Source: Ectobacillus sp. JY-23 (lineage in GTDB: Bacteria; Bacillota; Bacilli; Bacillales; Bacillaceae_G). From it: a stretch of DNA of 64,000 nucleotides. Position 1 is the stretch's first letter. Every line of letters begins with the position of its first letter. The DNA lies in contig NZ_CP095462.1 in NCBI RefSeq assembly GCF_023022965.1, positions 1,302,001-1,366,000 of the forward strand. Direction: 5' to 3'. The translations under genes were made by a program, and so were the position numbers. The notes under the pieces are model-generated. The model worked only from the letters and a program-made list of their open reading frames with translations. It made no database searches and was not told the DNA's origin. Of this stretch, positions 37,298 through 46,910 are shown one piece after another.

Positions 37298-37320
37298 GCA
37301 ACTGTTTTTATAACAGTTGC
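37298..37320 (-). promoter_or_regulatory. Extra leader hairpin upstream of the RAT
   Basis: Perfect 9-bp arms GCAACTGTT and AACAGTTGC with a 5-base loop, near the 5' end of the ptsG leader. It has no obvious role; perhaps RNA protection. Confidence 0.5.
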
Positions 37321-37357
37321 AATATTTGTCGAAAAATGGACTTTTTGTCGTAATGCT

Positions 37358-37386
37358 ATTATACATAACTCATGTAAGCGATTCAA
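37358..37386 (-). promoter_or_regulatory. ptsG promoter with an overlapping cre-like site
   Basis: -35 TTGAAT (37381-37386), 17-base spacer, -10 TATAAT (37358-37363). TTGAATCGCTTACA (37373-37386) matches 12 of 14 positions of the cre consensus TGWAANCGNTNWCA and covers the -35. Confidence 0.65.
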
Positions 37387-37469
37387 CACTTTTTTTGACA
37401 GTATTATACTTACAAAATCATACATTTGATTTATTTACACTGCTACACTTTGTCTTATCTTATCCTCTA

Positions 37470-38327
37470 CTACCTCACTACATCTACTTTGCTTTGCACC
37501 AATCGTTGTAAGTGCATTGTGAGGTAAACAATTTCCGCTTCATACACAGGTTGTTGCAGTTGGTTTTGCATTACTTTTACAAGCTTCCACGCCAAATTAT
37601 AACAAACCGGGTACTCATCCTTTAAAATTTCGGCAAATCGCTTAGGCTCTTCTACTTTCTCTCCTTTTTTTACACGCTCAATCGCATAATGAAGATGTCT
37701 TACTAGACGGAGATAATGGATGCTTTCTCTGTCTATTAACAAATCTAATTGCTCCTCGATCAAGGTGACAAGATGAGCAATGAGACGCGAGTTTTGATTT
37801 ACAGATGATACTTCTGAATTTGTTATAGCACTATAAATGTGCAGCGCCACAAAACCAATTTCACCTTCTGGTAGCTCTATCTGTAATCGTTCATTAATAA
37901 GAGCAACCACATCTGTTGCTATCTTGTACTCTTGTGGATATAATGCCTTTGTTTCCATTAAAAAGGGATTGTCCATTGCAAATCCTTGTTTTAAGCGGCG
38001 AATCGCAAACGCAATATGATCGGTAAGCGCTACGTGAATGTGCTCATTTAAAGGTGTCTCTACTCGTTGCTGAATATAAAGCAATACATCGTTCATAATT
38101 TCAATTAATCGTTCGCTTACATGAGGTACAAGCATTTTGTATTGCTCTCGTTCTCGTTCATTTTTTAATACAAATATTTTTTCAGCACGCTCTCCATCGA
38201 GTATATCATCTGTTTTTCTGCCAAATCCAATCCCCTTACCGATTACCACTACCTCATTGTGCTGATTATGGGAAGCAATAATAACATTATTGTTTAAAAC
38301 TTTCTTGATTTTGAGACATTCCTTCAT
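37470..38327 (-). CDS. glcT: GlcT, PTS-controlled transcription antiterminator
   Basis: 285 residues from the ATG with GGGGGG 8 bases upstream. An N-terminal RNA-binding domain (IKKVLNNNVIIASHNQHNEVVVIGKGIGFGRK) is followed by two PRD domains containing regulatory histidines (MNDVLLYIQ..., VRHLHYAIERV, VYLTMHLQRL). It binds the RAT of ptsG when not phosphorylated by PtsG. It lies directly upstream of ptsG on the same strand, with its own promoter region. Confidence 0.95.
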   Translation of the reverse strand: MKECLKIKKVLNNNVIIASHNQHNEVVVIGKGIGFGRKTDDILDGERAEKIFVLKNEREREQYKMLVPHVSERLIEIMNDVLLYIQQRVETPLNEHIHVALTDHIAFAIRRLKQGFAMDNPFLMETKALYPQEYKIATDVVALINERLQIELPEGEIGFVALHIYSAITNSEVSSVNQNSRLIAHLVTLIEEQLDLLIDRESIHYLRLVRHLHYAIERVKKGEKVEEPKRFAEILKDEYPVCYNLAWKLVKVMQNQLQQPVYEAEIVYLTMHLQRLVQSKVDVVR

Positions 38328-38496
38328 AAAATCCACCCCCCTTACGTAAAAACACAGTTTATTTTCATGTTACAAAATATGCTTGTTTTTCGTCAATGCA
38401 AAAACATTGCCACTTTTATAAAGTAGGTTTCTTAGACAAAGTCTTGTCACCACTCTATAATAGTACAACGTATACTGTATGAAAGAGGTGCTTCAT

Positions 38497-39312
38497 GTGA
38501 TTAAAATGTTTGTAAGTGATATTGATGGTACAATGATGGGTCACGGAGGAGTCATTGACGAGCAAGATGTATTGGCATTAAAGCAATTGGCATCAGAAGG
38601 TGTTGTGCTGTGTTTTGCTTCTGGTCGACTCGACAATGAGATTGCTTCCTTAATGAAAGATGTTGCGACAGACTTTCATCGGATTAGCGTCAACGGTGTA
38701 TTTGTCTATACACCAACCAATGAACTTTTGTTTTCAGCGGCTTTTGAGCCGTCCATTCTAAAAGATTTGGTACAAATCACACAAGGAAGTAAGTTTATAC
38801 GGTATGTAAGTGATGAACATAATTACTATATAGAAGAGAAAACCCCATTTGTGCTGGAATTAGAAGAAAAAGCAACAATGACATCCATTGAAATGCCTAA
38901 TCTCATAGATGAAATTGGTGTGTCATTGCATCCTAATAAAATTTCAGTAGGCGGCGAAGAAGAAGATTTAATTGATTTACAAAAACAAATAGAGCAGCAC
39001 TTTTCAACATATGTTAACACTTTTATTTCGGCCAAAAATTGTTTAGATATCGTTCCAGTCAATGTTGATAAGGGGTCCTCTATCTCGTTGTTACTGGCTC
39101 AACATGGCCTTACTCCCCATGAAATGGCTTGTGTTGGGGATTCTTATAATGACATTTCCATGTTTAAACTTACACCACACAGCTTTGCCATGCAGATTGC
39201 AGATGCTGAGGTTAAACAACATGCGCAGCATATTGTAACGTCTGTTAAAGAAGCTGTTTGCTACGTTCGTAAATATAACAAGGCTGTGTTAAATTCAGAT
39301 GTGGCTAATTGA
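38497..39312 (+). CDS. Cof-type HAD phosphatase; C-terminus replaced by an inserted element
   Basis: 271 residues from a GTG with GAGGTG upstream (the ATG at 38479 lies before the ribosome site). Motifs are FVSDIDGTMMG (nucleophile Asp), VLCFASGR, SVNG, and GDSYNDISMF (acidic motif) typical of Cof/YidA sugar- or nucleotide-phosphate phosphatases. The last 7 residues (VLNSDVA... up to the stop) are encoded by the mobile element at 39282. Without it, the frame would continue YNKENFTPQA and stop inside the terminator hairpin. A paralogue lies at 47938. Its substrate is unknown. Confidence 0.85.
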   Translation: MIKMFVSDIDGTMMGHGGVIDEQDVLALKQLASEGVVLCFASGRLDNEIASLMKDVATDFHRISVNGVFVYTPTNELLFSAAFEPSILKDLVQITQGSKFIRYVSDEHNYYIEEKTPFVLELEEKATMTSIEMPNLIDEIGVSLHPNKISVGGEEEDLIDLQKQIEQHFSTYVNTFISAKNCLDIVPVNVDKGSSISLLLAQHGLTPHEMACVGDSYNDISMFKLTPHSFAMQIADAEVKQHAQHIVTSVKEAVCYVRKYNKAVLNSDVAN

Positions 39313-39452
39313 CACTTGATAATTGGAGTGAAGGGAGTGAGAAAGCGAGTCAAAGGGAGACCACGTAGGGGCATAGCGCTGAGGAGGCTCCCTGACTGCC
39401 CTCGGAAAACGAACACCTGTAACGGAAATCAACAACTAACTTTAACAGAGCC
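39282..39452 (+). mobile_element. MITE-like element, copy B, 171 bp, with 8-bp target duplication
   Basis: Ends GGCTGTGTTAAATTC and (inverted) GGCTCTGTTAAAG. Direct repeats TATAACAA at 39274-39281 and 39453-39460 are perfect. It inserted in the last codons of the HAD gene, directly before its terminator. It has no coding capacity. Confidence 0.9.
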
Positions 39453-39460
39453 TATAACAA

Positions 39461-39493
39461 AGAAAACTTCACGCCACAAGCGTGAAGTTTTCT
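39461..39493. terminator. Terminator shared by the HAD gene and nagR
   Basis: AGAAAACTTCACG and CGTGAAGTTTTCT arms, loop CCACAAG. Two convergent genes end here; the pre-insertion HAD stop codon would lie in the right arm. Confidence 0.85.
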
Positions 39494-40225
39494 CTATTTC
39501 TGTCGAGAGACGGTTGTAATAAATTTATAACGATCACCCCGATATATGCATTTTACATATTCGATTGGTAAATCTTTTTCATCATAGGACGTTTGCTCAA
39601 CAACGAGAACTGGTGCACGATGCGCAATTTGCAGATGGGTAGCCTCTTCCTCTCCAGCCACAGAGGCTTCAATTGTCTGTGTAGCACGAAGTAACTTATA
39701 CCCCAGCCTTTCTTCTAAATGTTCATACAAAGAATGCTGTAGAATGGTTTCATTCATGTCTTTAACAACATCTGCCGAAAGATATGTTGTCTCATAAGCA
39801 ATAGCCTCTTGATTGGCTAAACGAATACGACGAATTTCGTATACGGAAGCTCCTTCAGCTATCTTTAATTTCCCAGCTATTTTAGCAGATGCATCGACAA
39901 TGCCGAAGCTAAGCAATGTACTACTTGGATGCATGCCCCTCATTTTCATATCCTCAGTAAAGCCTGTCATACTTTGCAGACGTTGTTCCACTTTTGGTAA
40001 TTGTACAAATGTTCCAATTCCTCTTTTTCGTGATAGATATCCTTGCTCGACTAGATTGTTGACAGCTTGTCGAATTGTCATTCGACTTACACTAAATTTT
40101 TCACATAACTCATTTTCAGACGGAATCTTATCTCCCGGTTTCCACTCTCCGGACTCAATTTGGTTTTTAACCCATTCTTGAATTTGATAATAAATCGGAA
40201 ATGGAGAATACTTGTTGATGCTCAT
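39494..40225 (-). CDS. nagR: GntR/HutC-family repressor of amino-sugar genes
   Basis: 243 residues from the ATG with GAGGAG. The GntR winged helix ([42 protein letters not shown]) is followed by a UTRA effector domain ([24 protein letters not shown]). The size and place after nagAB match NagR (YvoA), which is released from its operators by glucosamine-6-phosphate or N-acetylglucosamine-6-phosphate. The start overlaps nagB by 59 bases, unusually long for an operon junction. Confidence 0.93.
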   Translation of the reverse strand: MSINKYSPFPIYYQIQEWVKNQIESGEWKPGDKIPSENELCEKFSVSRMTIRQAVNNLVEQGYLSRKRGIGTFVQLPKVEQRLQSMTGFTEDMKMRGMHPSSTLLSFGIVDASAKIAGKLKIAEGASVYEIRRIRLANQEAIAYETTYLSADVVKDMNETILQHSLYEHLEERLGYKLLRATQTIEASVAGEEEATHLQIAHRAPVLVVEQTSYDEKDLPIEYVKCIYRGDRYKFITTVSRQK

Positions 40226-40946
40226 ACAAACTCTCCTCACTACATAAAGATAAAGCCTGCTGATCAGTGATGATAAGCACATCGGGATGTTCGCGAAGTA
40301 TAGTTGCAGGGCAGTCCTCCGTTATAGGGCCTTCCAACAGTTCTCGGATTGCTGATGCTTTAGCAGTACCCATAGCTAGCAACATAATTCGCTTTGCTTT
40401 CATAATTGATGCAATTCCCATTGTAATAGCATGCGTCGGCACATCGCGTTCATGTTCAAAAAAACGACGATTTGCGCGTCTTGTTGATTCTGTCAATTGG
40501 ATAACATGTGTTCGTGAAGAAAATGACGTACCTGGTTCATTAAAACCAATATGTCCATTTTCTCCAATGCCTAGTATTTGCAAATCAACTGGATACTCAT
40601 CTAATATCTGTTCATAGCGTAGGCACTCTTCCTGTAAGTTCGACGCCATTCCATTTGGCAGAAAACTTTTTTTGAACGAGATATGCTCAAATAGTTGTTT
40701 CTTCATAAAATAATGGTAGCTATTTTCATGATTGGCAGGCACATTTATATACTCATCTAAGTTTACCGTGACTGTATGGCTTACATCAAGATGATTTTCT
40801 CTCATCAGTTTATATATCCCCATTGGAGAACTACCTGTAGCCATTCCTAAAACTGGAGTAGATTGTGTACGTAGTACTTCTACTATCCAATCATAACCCG
40901 CTTTTGCTAACTCTTCATTTGAATTTACTGTAAGTATCTTCATCAT
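40167..40946 (-). CDS. nagB: Glucosamine-6-phosphate deaminase
   Basis: 259 residues. It converts glucosamine-6-phosphate to fructose-6-phosphate and ammonia. [16 protein letters not shown] (phosphate loop), NLDEYINV and the catalytic [14 protein letters not shown] are typical. Two adjacent ATGs exist (40946, 40943); the ribosome site GGGGGAGAAGT serves either. The start overlaps the nagA stop, and the last 59 bases overlap nagR. Confidence 0.97.
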   Translation of the reverse strand: MMKILTVNSNEELAKAGYDWIVEVLRTQSTPVLGMATGSSPMGIYKLMRENHLDVSHTVTVNLDEYINVPANHENSYHYFMKKQLFEHISFKKSFLPNGMASNLQEECLRYEQILDEYPVDLQILGIGENGHIGFNEPGTSFSSRTHVIQLTESTRRANRRFFEHERDVPTHAITMGIASIMKAKRIMLLAMGTAKASAIRELLEGPITEDCPATILREHPDVLIITDQQALSLCSEESLYEHQQVFSISDLLSNSRMG

Positions 40947-42097
40947 ACTTCTCCCCCATTACTATAATTTAAATGAATGCCACATCTTACTGTATCTTCA
41001 ATAAACAACTTTTCATTTAACATGACAAAGTCCGCATCTTTTCCTCGCTGTAGTGCTCCTTTGTTATGGAGCTGAAACTCTTCTGCTTGATTAATTGACG
41101 TCATGAGCACTGCTTCTTCAATCGTACAACCAGTAAAGGCAATAATATTTCGAAATGCTTCATCCATTTTAAGAACACTTCCTGCCAACGTCCCATCTGC
41201 TAATGTAGCTTTTCCTTCTTTTACAAACACCGTTTGTCCACCAAGTTCGTATGCCCCATCCTTTAATCCTTTTGCTCGCATTGCGTCTGTAATAACACTT
41301 ATTCTCTTTGCACCTTTTAAACGATAAGCAAGTTTAATCATTTCTGGATGAACATGAATACCATCAGGGATAATTTCTACCATGGTATCTTCTTGTAATA
41401 ACACATAGCCCACTACGCCTGGCTCGCGATGATGCATTGGTTTCATCTGGTTGAATAAATGTGTAGCGTGAAAGATATTTTGCTCTTGCAGTTGCGCAAA
41501 TGTGGCATCAGAATGTCCGACAGTGCCAATGATTCCTTTTTCTTGCAAATACCTCCCAAAAGCTTCCCCATTTGTTTCTTCAGGAGCATATGTGACCAGC
41601 TTAATTAAATCATTGCTGTCTTCCTGCCACTTCTTGAATTGTTCAATATTAGCTGGAACGATGTGTTCCATTGGTTGCGCACCTGCTCTCTTTTTTGATA
41701 CATAAGGTCCTTCTAAGTGGATATAAGGAAAGTGAGCCCCTCTTTCTTTTGCTTCTCTCACGCTTTGCAACGCGTTAGTAATAGCTTGGTCAGATTGTGT
41801 CATAGTAGTGGGAAAAAAAGATGTAACACCTTCTTGTAGCAACTGATCTTCAAGTGCCAGTAACATTTCCGCTTCCCCATCCATCACATCAATGCCATAC
41901 CCGCCATGAATATGAATATCAATCATTCCTGGAATGATGATACGACCTGCTGCATCATACACTATTTCATCGCCAGAAGCTTTGTAATTCTTCATACTAC
42001 CTACTTCTTCTATCACGTTGTTATATCGAATATATCCTTCTTCAATTACTTCATAACCGGTATAAATTTTAGCTCGGATAATAACTTTTCGTTTCAT
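40943..42097 (-). CDS. nagA: N-acetylglucosamine-6-phosphate deacetylase
   Basis: 384 residues. It is an amidohydrolase with the metal motif [28 protein letters not shown] and the catalytic Asp in [10 protein letters not shown]. It is the first step of intracellular N-acetylglucosamine use. AGAGGAGG before ATG. It heads nagA-nagB-nagR and has a NagR-like operator upstream. Confidence 0.97.
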   Translation of the reverse strand: MKRKVIIRAKIYTGYEVIEEGYIRYNNVIEEVGSMKNYKASGDEIVYDAAGRIIIPGMIDIHIHGGYGIDVMDGEAEMLLALEDQLLQEGVTSFFPTTMTQSDQAITNALQSVREAKERGAHFPYIHLEGPYVSKKRAGAQPMEHIVPANIEQFKKWQEDSNDLIKLVTYAPEETNGEAFGRYLQEKGIIGTVGHSDATFAQLQEQNIFHATHLFNQMKPMHHREPGVVGYVLLQEDTMVEIIPDGIHVHPEMIKLAYRLKGAKRISVITDAMRAKGLKDGAYELGGQTVFVKEGKATLADGTLAGSVLKMDEAFRNIIAFTGCTIEEAVLMTSINQAEEFQLHNKGALQRGKDADFVMLNEKLFIEDTVRCGIHLNYSNGGEV

Positions 42098-42139
42098 ACA
42101 AAATCCTCCTCTTATTGGATTGGACTTTTATTCTCATAC

Positions 42140-42157
42140 TAGACATTTAGTTGTCTA
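42140..42157. promoter_or_regulatory. Likely NagR operator (dre-like dyad) before nagA
   Basis: Inverted repeat TAGACA-TTTAGT-TGTCTA, with GTATAGACAACTAAATGTCT on the minus strand, 43 bases upstream of nagA. It resembles the dre sites known for YvoA/NagR. Confidence 0.6.
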
Positions 42158-42234
42158 TACATTTAGAAGTATACCTGATATCTTTAAATTTGAAAAGAAA
42201 AAATGAAGAAAACAAGTCTATCTTCTCATTCTCT

Positions 42235-43122
42235 TCATTTTAAAAGTGGCAAAGGAGTTTTTTCATTAATAATGATGCTACTTCCATCCGTTTGGAATTC
42301 TATATCTCCTGACGCAGTCGAATAAACTTGCATACCATATTTACGTAGCCTCTTCATCACACTTTGATGGGGATGACCATATGGATTTCCCTTTCCGTAA
42401 GACAACACAACAAATTGAGGATTAGCATTTGTAAGCAAACGCGCACTCGATGACGTATAAGAGCCGTGATGACCAATTTTTAACACATCTGCATGCACAC
42501 TATATCGGTCCATAATTCTTTTCTCAGTCGCAACATCTGCATCTCCCATTAAAAGAAAATCTGCTTTATTATAACGAAGTTGAAGAACAATGGAAGATTC
42601 ATTATTAGCATCTTTTTTCTTGCCGTCATTTAATATACGAATGGATACATTAGGATCTAATGGCAGGAACTGCCCTTCTTTCGCTGCAAGAAATGGAATT
42701 TTACGCTCCTTGACACTTCTTATATACATCCGGTATGTTAACGAGTAATAATGCTTACCGCTATCTAGTATCATTGTGACAGGTATCTGCTGAATCACTT
42801 GTATTAACCCACCAATATGATCCATATCCGGATGTGTGCTGATTACTAAGTCTAATTTTTTAATTTTTTTCTCAATTAACTTATGAATAACAGCTTCCCC
42901 AGCTTCATGGGGACCTCCATCAATTAATATATGCTTGCCGTTTGGAAGAGAGAGTAGCGCCGAGTCTCCTTGTCCAACCTTTAAAAAGGTAACCGTAAGA
43001 GGCGTACGTTGCAATTCACGAGCAATTCCCATTACCGGCATAGAGGGAGAATAACCGGCATAAGATACACCGGATAAGCAAAAGCAAATAATAAATATTA
43101 TGCAATGGGAGATCCGTATCAA
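42235..43122 (-). CDS. Secreted ComEC-like metallo-beta-lactamase-fold hydrolase
   Basis: 295 residues from a TTG with AAGGAGG 13 bases upstream (the start is uncertain). A signal peptide (SHCIIFIICFCLSGVSYA) is followed by a metallo-beta-lactamase fold as in the C-terminal ComEC domain: VGQGDSALLSLPNGKHILIDG, HPDMDHIGG (HxDxDH metal motif), LLMGDAD and KIGHHGS. Stand-alone ComEC-type hydrolases are likely nucleases or phosphodiesterases outside the cell. It is monocistronic; its substrate is unknown. Confidence 0.82.
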   Translation of the reverse strand: MIRISHCIIFIICFCLSGVSYAGYSPSMPVMGIARELQRTPLTVTFLKVGQGDSALLSLPNGKHILIDGGPHEAGEAVIHKLIEKKIKKLDLVISTHPDMDHIGGLIQVIQQIPVTMILDSGKHYYSLTYRMYIRSVKERKIPFLAAKEGQFLPLDPNVSIRILNDGKKKDANNESSIVLQLRYNKADFLLMGDADVATEKRIMDRYSVHADVLKIGHHGSYTSSSARLLTNANPQFVVLSYGKGNPYGHPHQSVMKRLRKYGMQVYSTASGDIEFQTDGSSIIINEKTPLPLLK

Positions 43123-43313
43123 CTTTAATCGGCCACCTCCTTTTTCATATTGTTTCCCAATCAAAAATCACTATACAATTCATAGACAATATACAGTGTA
43201 TTATGGGGCTTCATCACATGAAGATGAACAATACAAAAGGACGTCATTTTACATTTTTCTATTGATATACTCGGCCACTCCCTCCAGCATTTTCTCTCTA
43301 AAAAAACCAGGTC

Positions 43314-43895
43314 CTAGTCAAGGGAAACCTGGTTCAATGAATCAAAAAACAAATCAGCTTCTTCTAATTCCTCTGTTTCCTTTGGTAACGGAGGCAACTC
43401 TTTTAAAGATTGTAAACCAAATGCATCTAAAAATTCTTTTGTTGTGCCATATAAAATGGGCCTACCTGTTCCTTCTGCACGCCCCATTTCTTTAATAAGT
43501 AATCTCGCCATCAATGTTTGCAATGCTTTATCTGTTTTGACACCACGAATATCCTCAATTTCCGTTCTCGTGATGGGTTGCCGATATGCAATAATCGCAA
43601 GTGTTTCTAATGCAGCCTGCGATAAACTGGAAGACGTTGGTGATTCAATTAACTTTTTATAATAAAGAGCATGCTCTTTTTTCGTAATTAAACGATATGC
43701 TCCTCCATGCTCAACCAGCCTAAAACCACGGTCTGGCTGTTCATATGTTTCTCGTAGCTCTTCTATAATAGAAGAAGCTTCTTCCATTGAAAGGCCAAGC
43801 ACATACATAAAACGCGACATTTCAATTCCTTCTTCACCGGCCGCAAATAATAATCCCTCTGCAACCGCTTTTTGCTCGATATAACTCAAAATCAT
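43314..43895 (-). CDS. scpB: Segregation and condensation protein B
   Basis: 193 residues from the ATG with GGAAGGAG. Two winged helices, with [39 protein letters not shown] typical of ScpB, and an acidic C-terminus. It forms the SMC-ScpA-ScpB condensin for chromosome segregation. It follows scpA with a 79-base gap, whereas the two genes nearly touch in most Bacillus. Confidence 0.95.
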   Translation of the reverse strand: MILSYIEQKAVAEGLLFAAGEEGIEMSRFMYVLGLSMEEASSIIEELRETYEQPDRGFRLVEHGGAYRLITKKEHALYYKKLIESPTSSSLSQAALETLAIIAYRQPITRTEIEDIRGVKTDKALQTLMARLLIKEMGRAEGTGRPILYGTTKEFLDAFGLQSLKELPPLPKETEELEEADLFFDSLNQVSLD

Positions 43896-43974
43896 AGCTC
43901 CTTCCATTCTCGCTTATCCGTAAATGGCCCCTGCCGTATCTTTTTGCTGGCATTCTGAACTCAATCACACTCTT

Positions 43975-44721
43975 TTATAACATTGAAGCATGTTGCGACT
44001 TCATAACATAAATATTCTCGAAATTATGCTCCTGCTCAATAGTAATCAGCTTCTTCTTCATCAGCTCCAAAATAGCTAGAAAACTTGTTACCAGTATTTC
44101 ACGTTCATCTGTTTCGAATAATTCATCAAATCGCTTTTTACTTGTACCGTTTTCTAATTGTTGCATAATTTCTGCCATTCTTTTTTCAATAGAGATTTCC
44201 TGCCTAACTATTTTGGTTATAAGTGGTTTTTGTACCTTTTTTCGCCTCAAGAGTTTCTGAAAGGCAGCTAACATATCATACAAAGTAACATCTACAGGGA
44301 TATACTCTCCTTGTTCCTGTTTTTGATAGTCAGTGAAATCAACAGGTTCTCTTGTAAACAACTGTGCACGCTCTTGTTCCTTTTCTCTCAGCTGTAAAGC
44401 TGCTTGTTTGTAGCTTTGGTAAGCCAATAGCCGCTCCATCAGTTCTTGCCTAGGGTCTTCTAAGAGCTCTTCCTCAACCCACTCTTCTTCATGCTTAGGC
44501 AGTAGCATTTTACTTTTTATTGCCAGTAAAGTAGCAGCCATTACTAAATATTCACTTGCTACGTCTAATTGCAGTTCTTTCATGGTATGAATATAATTTA
44601 CATACTGCTCTGTAATAACAGCAACTGGTATATCATATATATCAATTTCATATCGATGTATTAAATGCAGCAGCAAGTCTAACGGACCTTCAAATGCATC
44701 TATTTTAATATTGTACTGCAC
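43975..44721 (-). CDS. scpA: Segregation and condensation protein A
   Basis: 248 residues from a GTG ([20 protein letters not shown]), preceded by GGTGGG. An ATG two codons upstream is within that region. It is the kleisin subunit of the SMC complex: N-terminal helix [20 protein letters not shown], a middle helical part, and a C-terminal winged helix ([20 protein letters not shown]). Divergent from ypuF, upstream of scpB. Confidence 0.96.
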   Translation of the reverse strand: MQYNIKIDAFEGPLDLLLHLIHRYEIDIYDIPVAVITEQYVNYIHTMKELQLDVASEYLVMAATLLAIKSKMLLPKHEEEWVEEELLEDPRQELMERLLAYQSYKQAALQLREKEQERAQLFTREPVDFTDYQKQEQGEYIPVDVTLYDMLAAFQKLLRRKKVQKPLITKIVRQEISIEKRMAEIMQQLENGTSKKRFDELFETDEREILVTSFLAILELMKKKLITIEQEHNFENIYVMKSQHASML

Positions 44722-44986
44722 GAGCATCCCACCAACTATTTTCTATAACAGTATAAGTATAGAGCATGTTGCAACACTATCCAACAAAAAAATATATATT
44801 GCGCTTTAAGTTATATGTACAAGTAGCAAAACCCTCTCTGTCTTAAATGTGATAAAGAGACAGTTGTTATTTAGCTAAGTTCAACGCTTACAAAAAGCAC
44901 ATCCTGATAAAATCATAGGTATTGCGGGAAAAACGGATGACGTATATAGTACAATGACAATACAACGAATAGAAGGAGGAAGAGTT

Positions 44987-45502
44987 TTGTACCCTCAGGC
45001 GTATATACAATACTTAATTCACTTTCATGGAGATCGGGATTATTTTGAATGTCACGAAATACTGGAGGCGTACTGGAAGGAAAAACCGAAAGGACAACGC
45101 GATGCTTACCTGGTTGGTTTCATACAAATTGCAGTATCACTATATCACTACAGAAGAGCTAACATGGAAGGTGCAAAACGCATGATGCAAAGCGCTCTTC
45201 GTATTTTAAGCGGGGAATTACACATCATGCCCACACTGGGGCTTGATGCAACACAGCTTATTGAATTGCTTACTGAGACACTGCATCGTATGCAAACAAA
45301 CGAACCTTATACCGATATTAACTTGCCTCTTATCGCGGAGGATTTAAAACAATTATGCGATACGGAATGTAAAAAACTCGGTTTTATATGGGGACAATCA
45401 AGCAACACCGCCAATATTTACCTTATCAACAAACATACATTACGAGATCGTACAGATGTCATTGCCGAAAGAAATAAGCAAATACAAAAAAGGCAGAGAT
45501 AA
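44987..45502 (+). CDS. ypuF: DUF309 family protein (YpuF)
   Basis: 171 residues from a TTG with AAGGAGG 7 bases upstream; the frame extends to 44954 without a ribosome site. The DUF309 signature HGDRDYFECHEILEAYW is near the N-terminus, then FIQIAVSLYHYRRAN. A His/Glu pair suggests a metal site, but no function is known. It lies between ribT and scpA, as in B. subtilis. Confidence 0.88.
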   Translation: MYPQAYIQYLIHFHGDRDYFECHEILEAYWKEKPKGQRDAYLVGFIQIAVSLYHYRRANMEGAKRMMQSALRILSGELHIMPTLGLDATQLIELLTETLHRMQTNEPYTDINLPLIAEDLKQLCDTECKKLGFIWGQSSNTANIYLINKHTLRDRTDVIAERNKQIQKRQR

Positions 45503-45515
45503 TTCTCTGCCTTTT
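45486..45515. terminator. Bidirectional terminator, ypuF/ribT
   Basis: GGCAGAGA and TCTCTGCC arms, TAAT loop, with A-run before and T-run after. It lies between convergent ypuF and ribT. Confidence 0.9.
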
Positions 45516-45876
45516 ACAACTGTATCGGATCCGCCTCACATTTCTCACAAAAAGAAGCTGTATGCTCATTTCCGCATACGGTAACACCCGGCATCATAGA
45601 ACGAAGCTCCTGTACCATTTTTGTTCCAATTCCTGCATGACGGTGCGAAGGTGTGACACAAATATGCTGGATATGCACAATCCCATCTTCTTTTTTTACA
45701 GTACCGATAATTCCTAATACATCTTCATTTTCTTTCCATAAATACAGCTGCCAATTTTGGTTTTCTTCATATTCCTTAACCGTTACTTGCAGCTTTTTTA
45801 AATCCTTTTCGGTAGGCATAAATGAAAGAAGACCCATTGCAATTTTTTCGTAACTTTTTTTGAAACGAATCAGCAT
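45514..45876 (-). CDS. ribT: RibT, GNAT acetyltransferase
   Basis: 120 residues. The sequence begins MLIRFKKSYEKIAMGLLSFM, nearly that of B. subtilis RibT, with the GNAT acetyl-CoA motif HRHAGIGTKMVQEL. In B. subtilis it is the last gene of the riboflavin operon. Here ribD-ribE-ribBA-ribH are absent between it and ppiB, and no FMN riboswitch precedes it. Its role is uncertain. Confidence 0.9.
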   Translation of the reverse strand: MLIRFKKSYEKIAMGLLSFMPTEKDLKKLQVTVKEYEENQNWQLYLWKENEDVLGIIGTVKKEDGIVHIQHICVTPSHRHAGIGTKMVQELRSMMPGVTVCGNEHTASFCEKCEADPIQL

Positions 45877-46271
45877 AAAATTTATCCCTTCTTATAAAAA
45901 AACTTTCTGACCCATACCACTACATATAATATACAAAGCTAATTTCACCATTGTCTTTTAGAATATGCGTGAACCACCTAAGAATGTCGTAAGTATTTCT
46001 TATTTTACATCATTTTATAAGCCGTGAGAAGGATTATATCTTGACTATTTATACCAGGGAAACAAAGTATACATAGGAAGAGATTACGTCCTGTTTACGA
46101 AACATGATAAGTACAATAGAACGTTATGAAGAGTACTAGTTTTACTATAGAAAACGCTTTATTAAATCGGTTGATGTCCACTGCAAAAGTTTTCTGTGCA
46201 GCTACGGAATCTACCCAGCTCCATCAATTCGAGAAGACTAAGTAACATCACACTTTTCCCCAACCTACAAG
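45877..46271. other. Non-coding gap upstream of ribT where the rib operon would be expected
   Basis: About 395 AT-rich bases with no open frame having a ribosome site and no FMN-riboswitch motifs. No remnants of rib genes that I can recognise. Confidence 0.6.
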
Positions 46272-46296
46272 AAAAGACCTGAAAAACAGGTCTTAT
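46272..46296 (-). terminator. Terminator of ppiB
   Basis: AAGACCTG and CAGGTCTT arms with a 5-base loop, overlapping the ppiB stop codon. Confidence 0.8.
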
Positions 46297-46727
46297 TCTT
46301 CCCAAACTTTCACTTCTTGCATGATATCGCCATTTCTCATAGCTAGTACTGTTTCCAGGCCGCTTGTTACTTGTCCAAACACTGTATGTACACCATCTAA
46401 ATGCGGCTGTGGCTCATGAACAATAAAAAACTGACTACCGCCCGTATCTCTACCAGCATGCGCCATTGATAAAGCACCTGCTTTATGGCGATGCGGATTT
46501 CCTGCTGTTTCACACTTAATTGTATAGCCAGGGCCACCTGTTCCGTTCCCATTTGGATCGCCACCCTGACTTACAAAGCCTGGAATTACACGGTGGAACG
46601 TGAGACCATTATAAAAGCCTTCATTCGCCAACTTTTCAAAGTTTGCTACTGTTCCTGGCGCTTCATTTGAAAATAATTCAAATTCTACTTTTTTACCATT
46701 GTCCATTAAAATATAACCTTTTTTCAT
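46293..46727 (-). CDS. ppiB: Peptidyl-prolyl cis-trans isomerase B (cyclophilin)
   Basis: 144 residues from the ATG with AAGGAGG 9 bases upstream (an in-frame TTG overlaps that site). Cyclophilin core: [38 protein letters not shown] and [12 protein letters not shown] cytoplasmic proline-folding catalyst. In B. subtilis ppiB sits upstream of the rib operon. Confidence 0.96.
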   Translation of the reverse strand: MKKGYILMDNGKKVEFELFSNEAPGTVANFEKLANEGFYNGLTFHRVIPGFVSQGGDPNGNGTGGPGYTIKCETAGNPHRHKAGALSMAHAGRDTGGSQFFIVHEPQPHLDGVHTVFGQVTSGLETVLAMRNGDIMQEVKVWEE

Positions 46728-46910
46728 AACTGACAACCTCCTTATCGTTCATACTGCTCAATCATACCACATTTGGCTTATAAAATAAAAATAGCAGAAT
46801 AGACGTTCGTCTTTATTTTTGATAAAATCCATCTAAAGTCCGATGACAAGGCATACAGTTATATTATAATTAGCATGTTGCCCTCAAAACTTTACAAAGG
46901 AGCGATAGTA

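Noticed and set aside
45877-46292. Possible FMN riboswitch before ribT
   Set aside because: None of the conserved FMN aptamer segments could be found on either strand.
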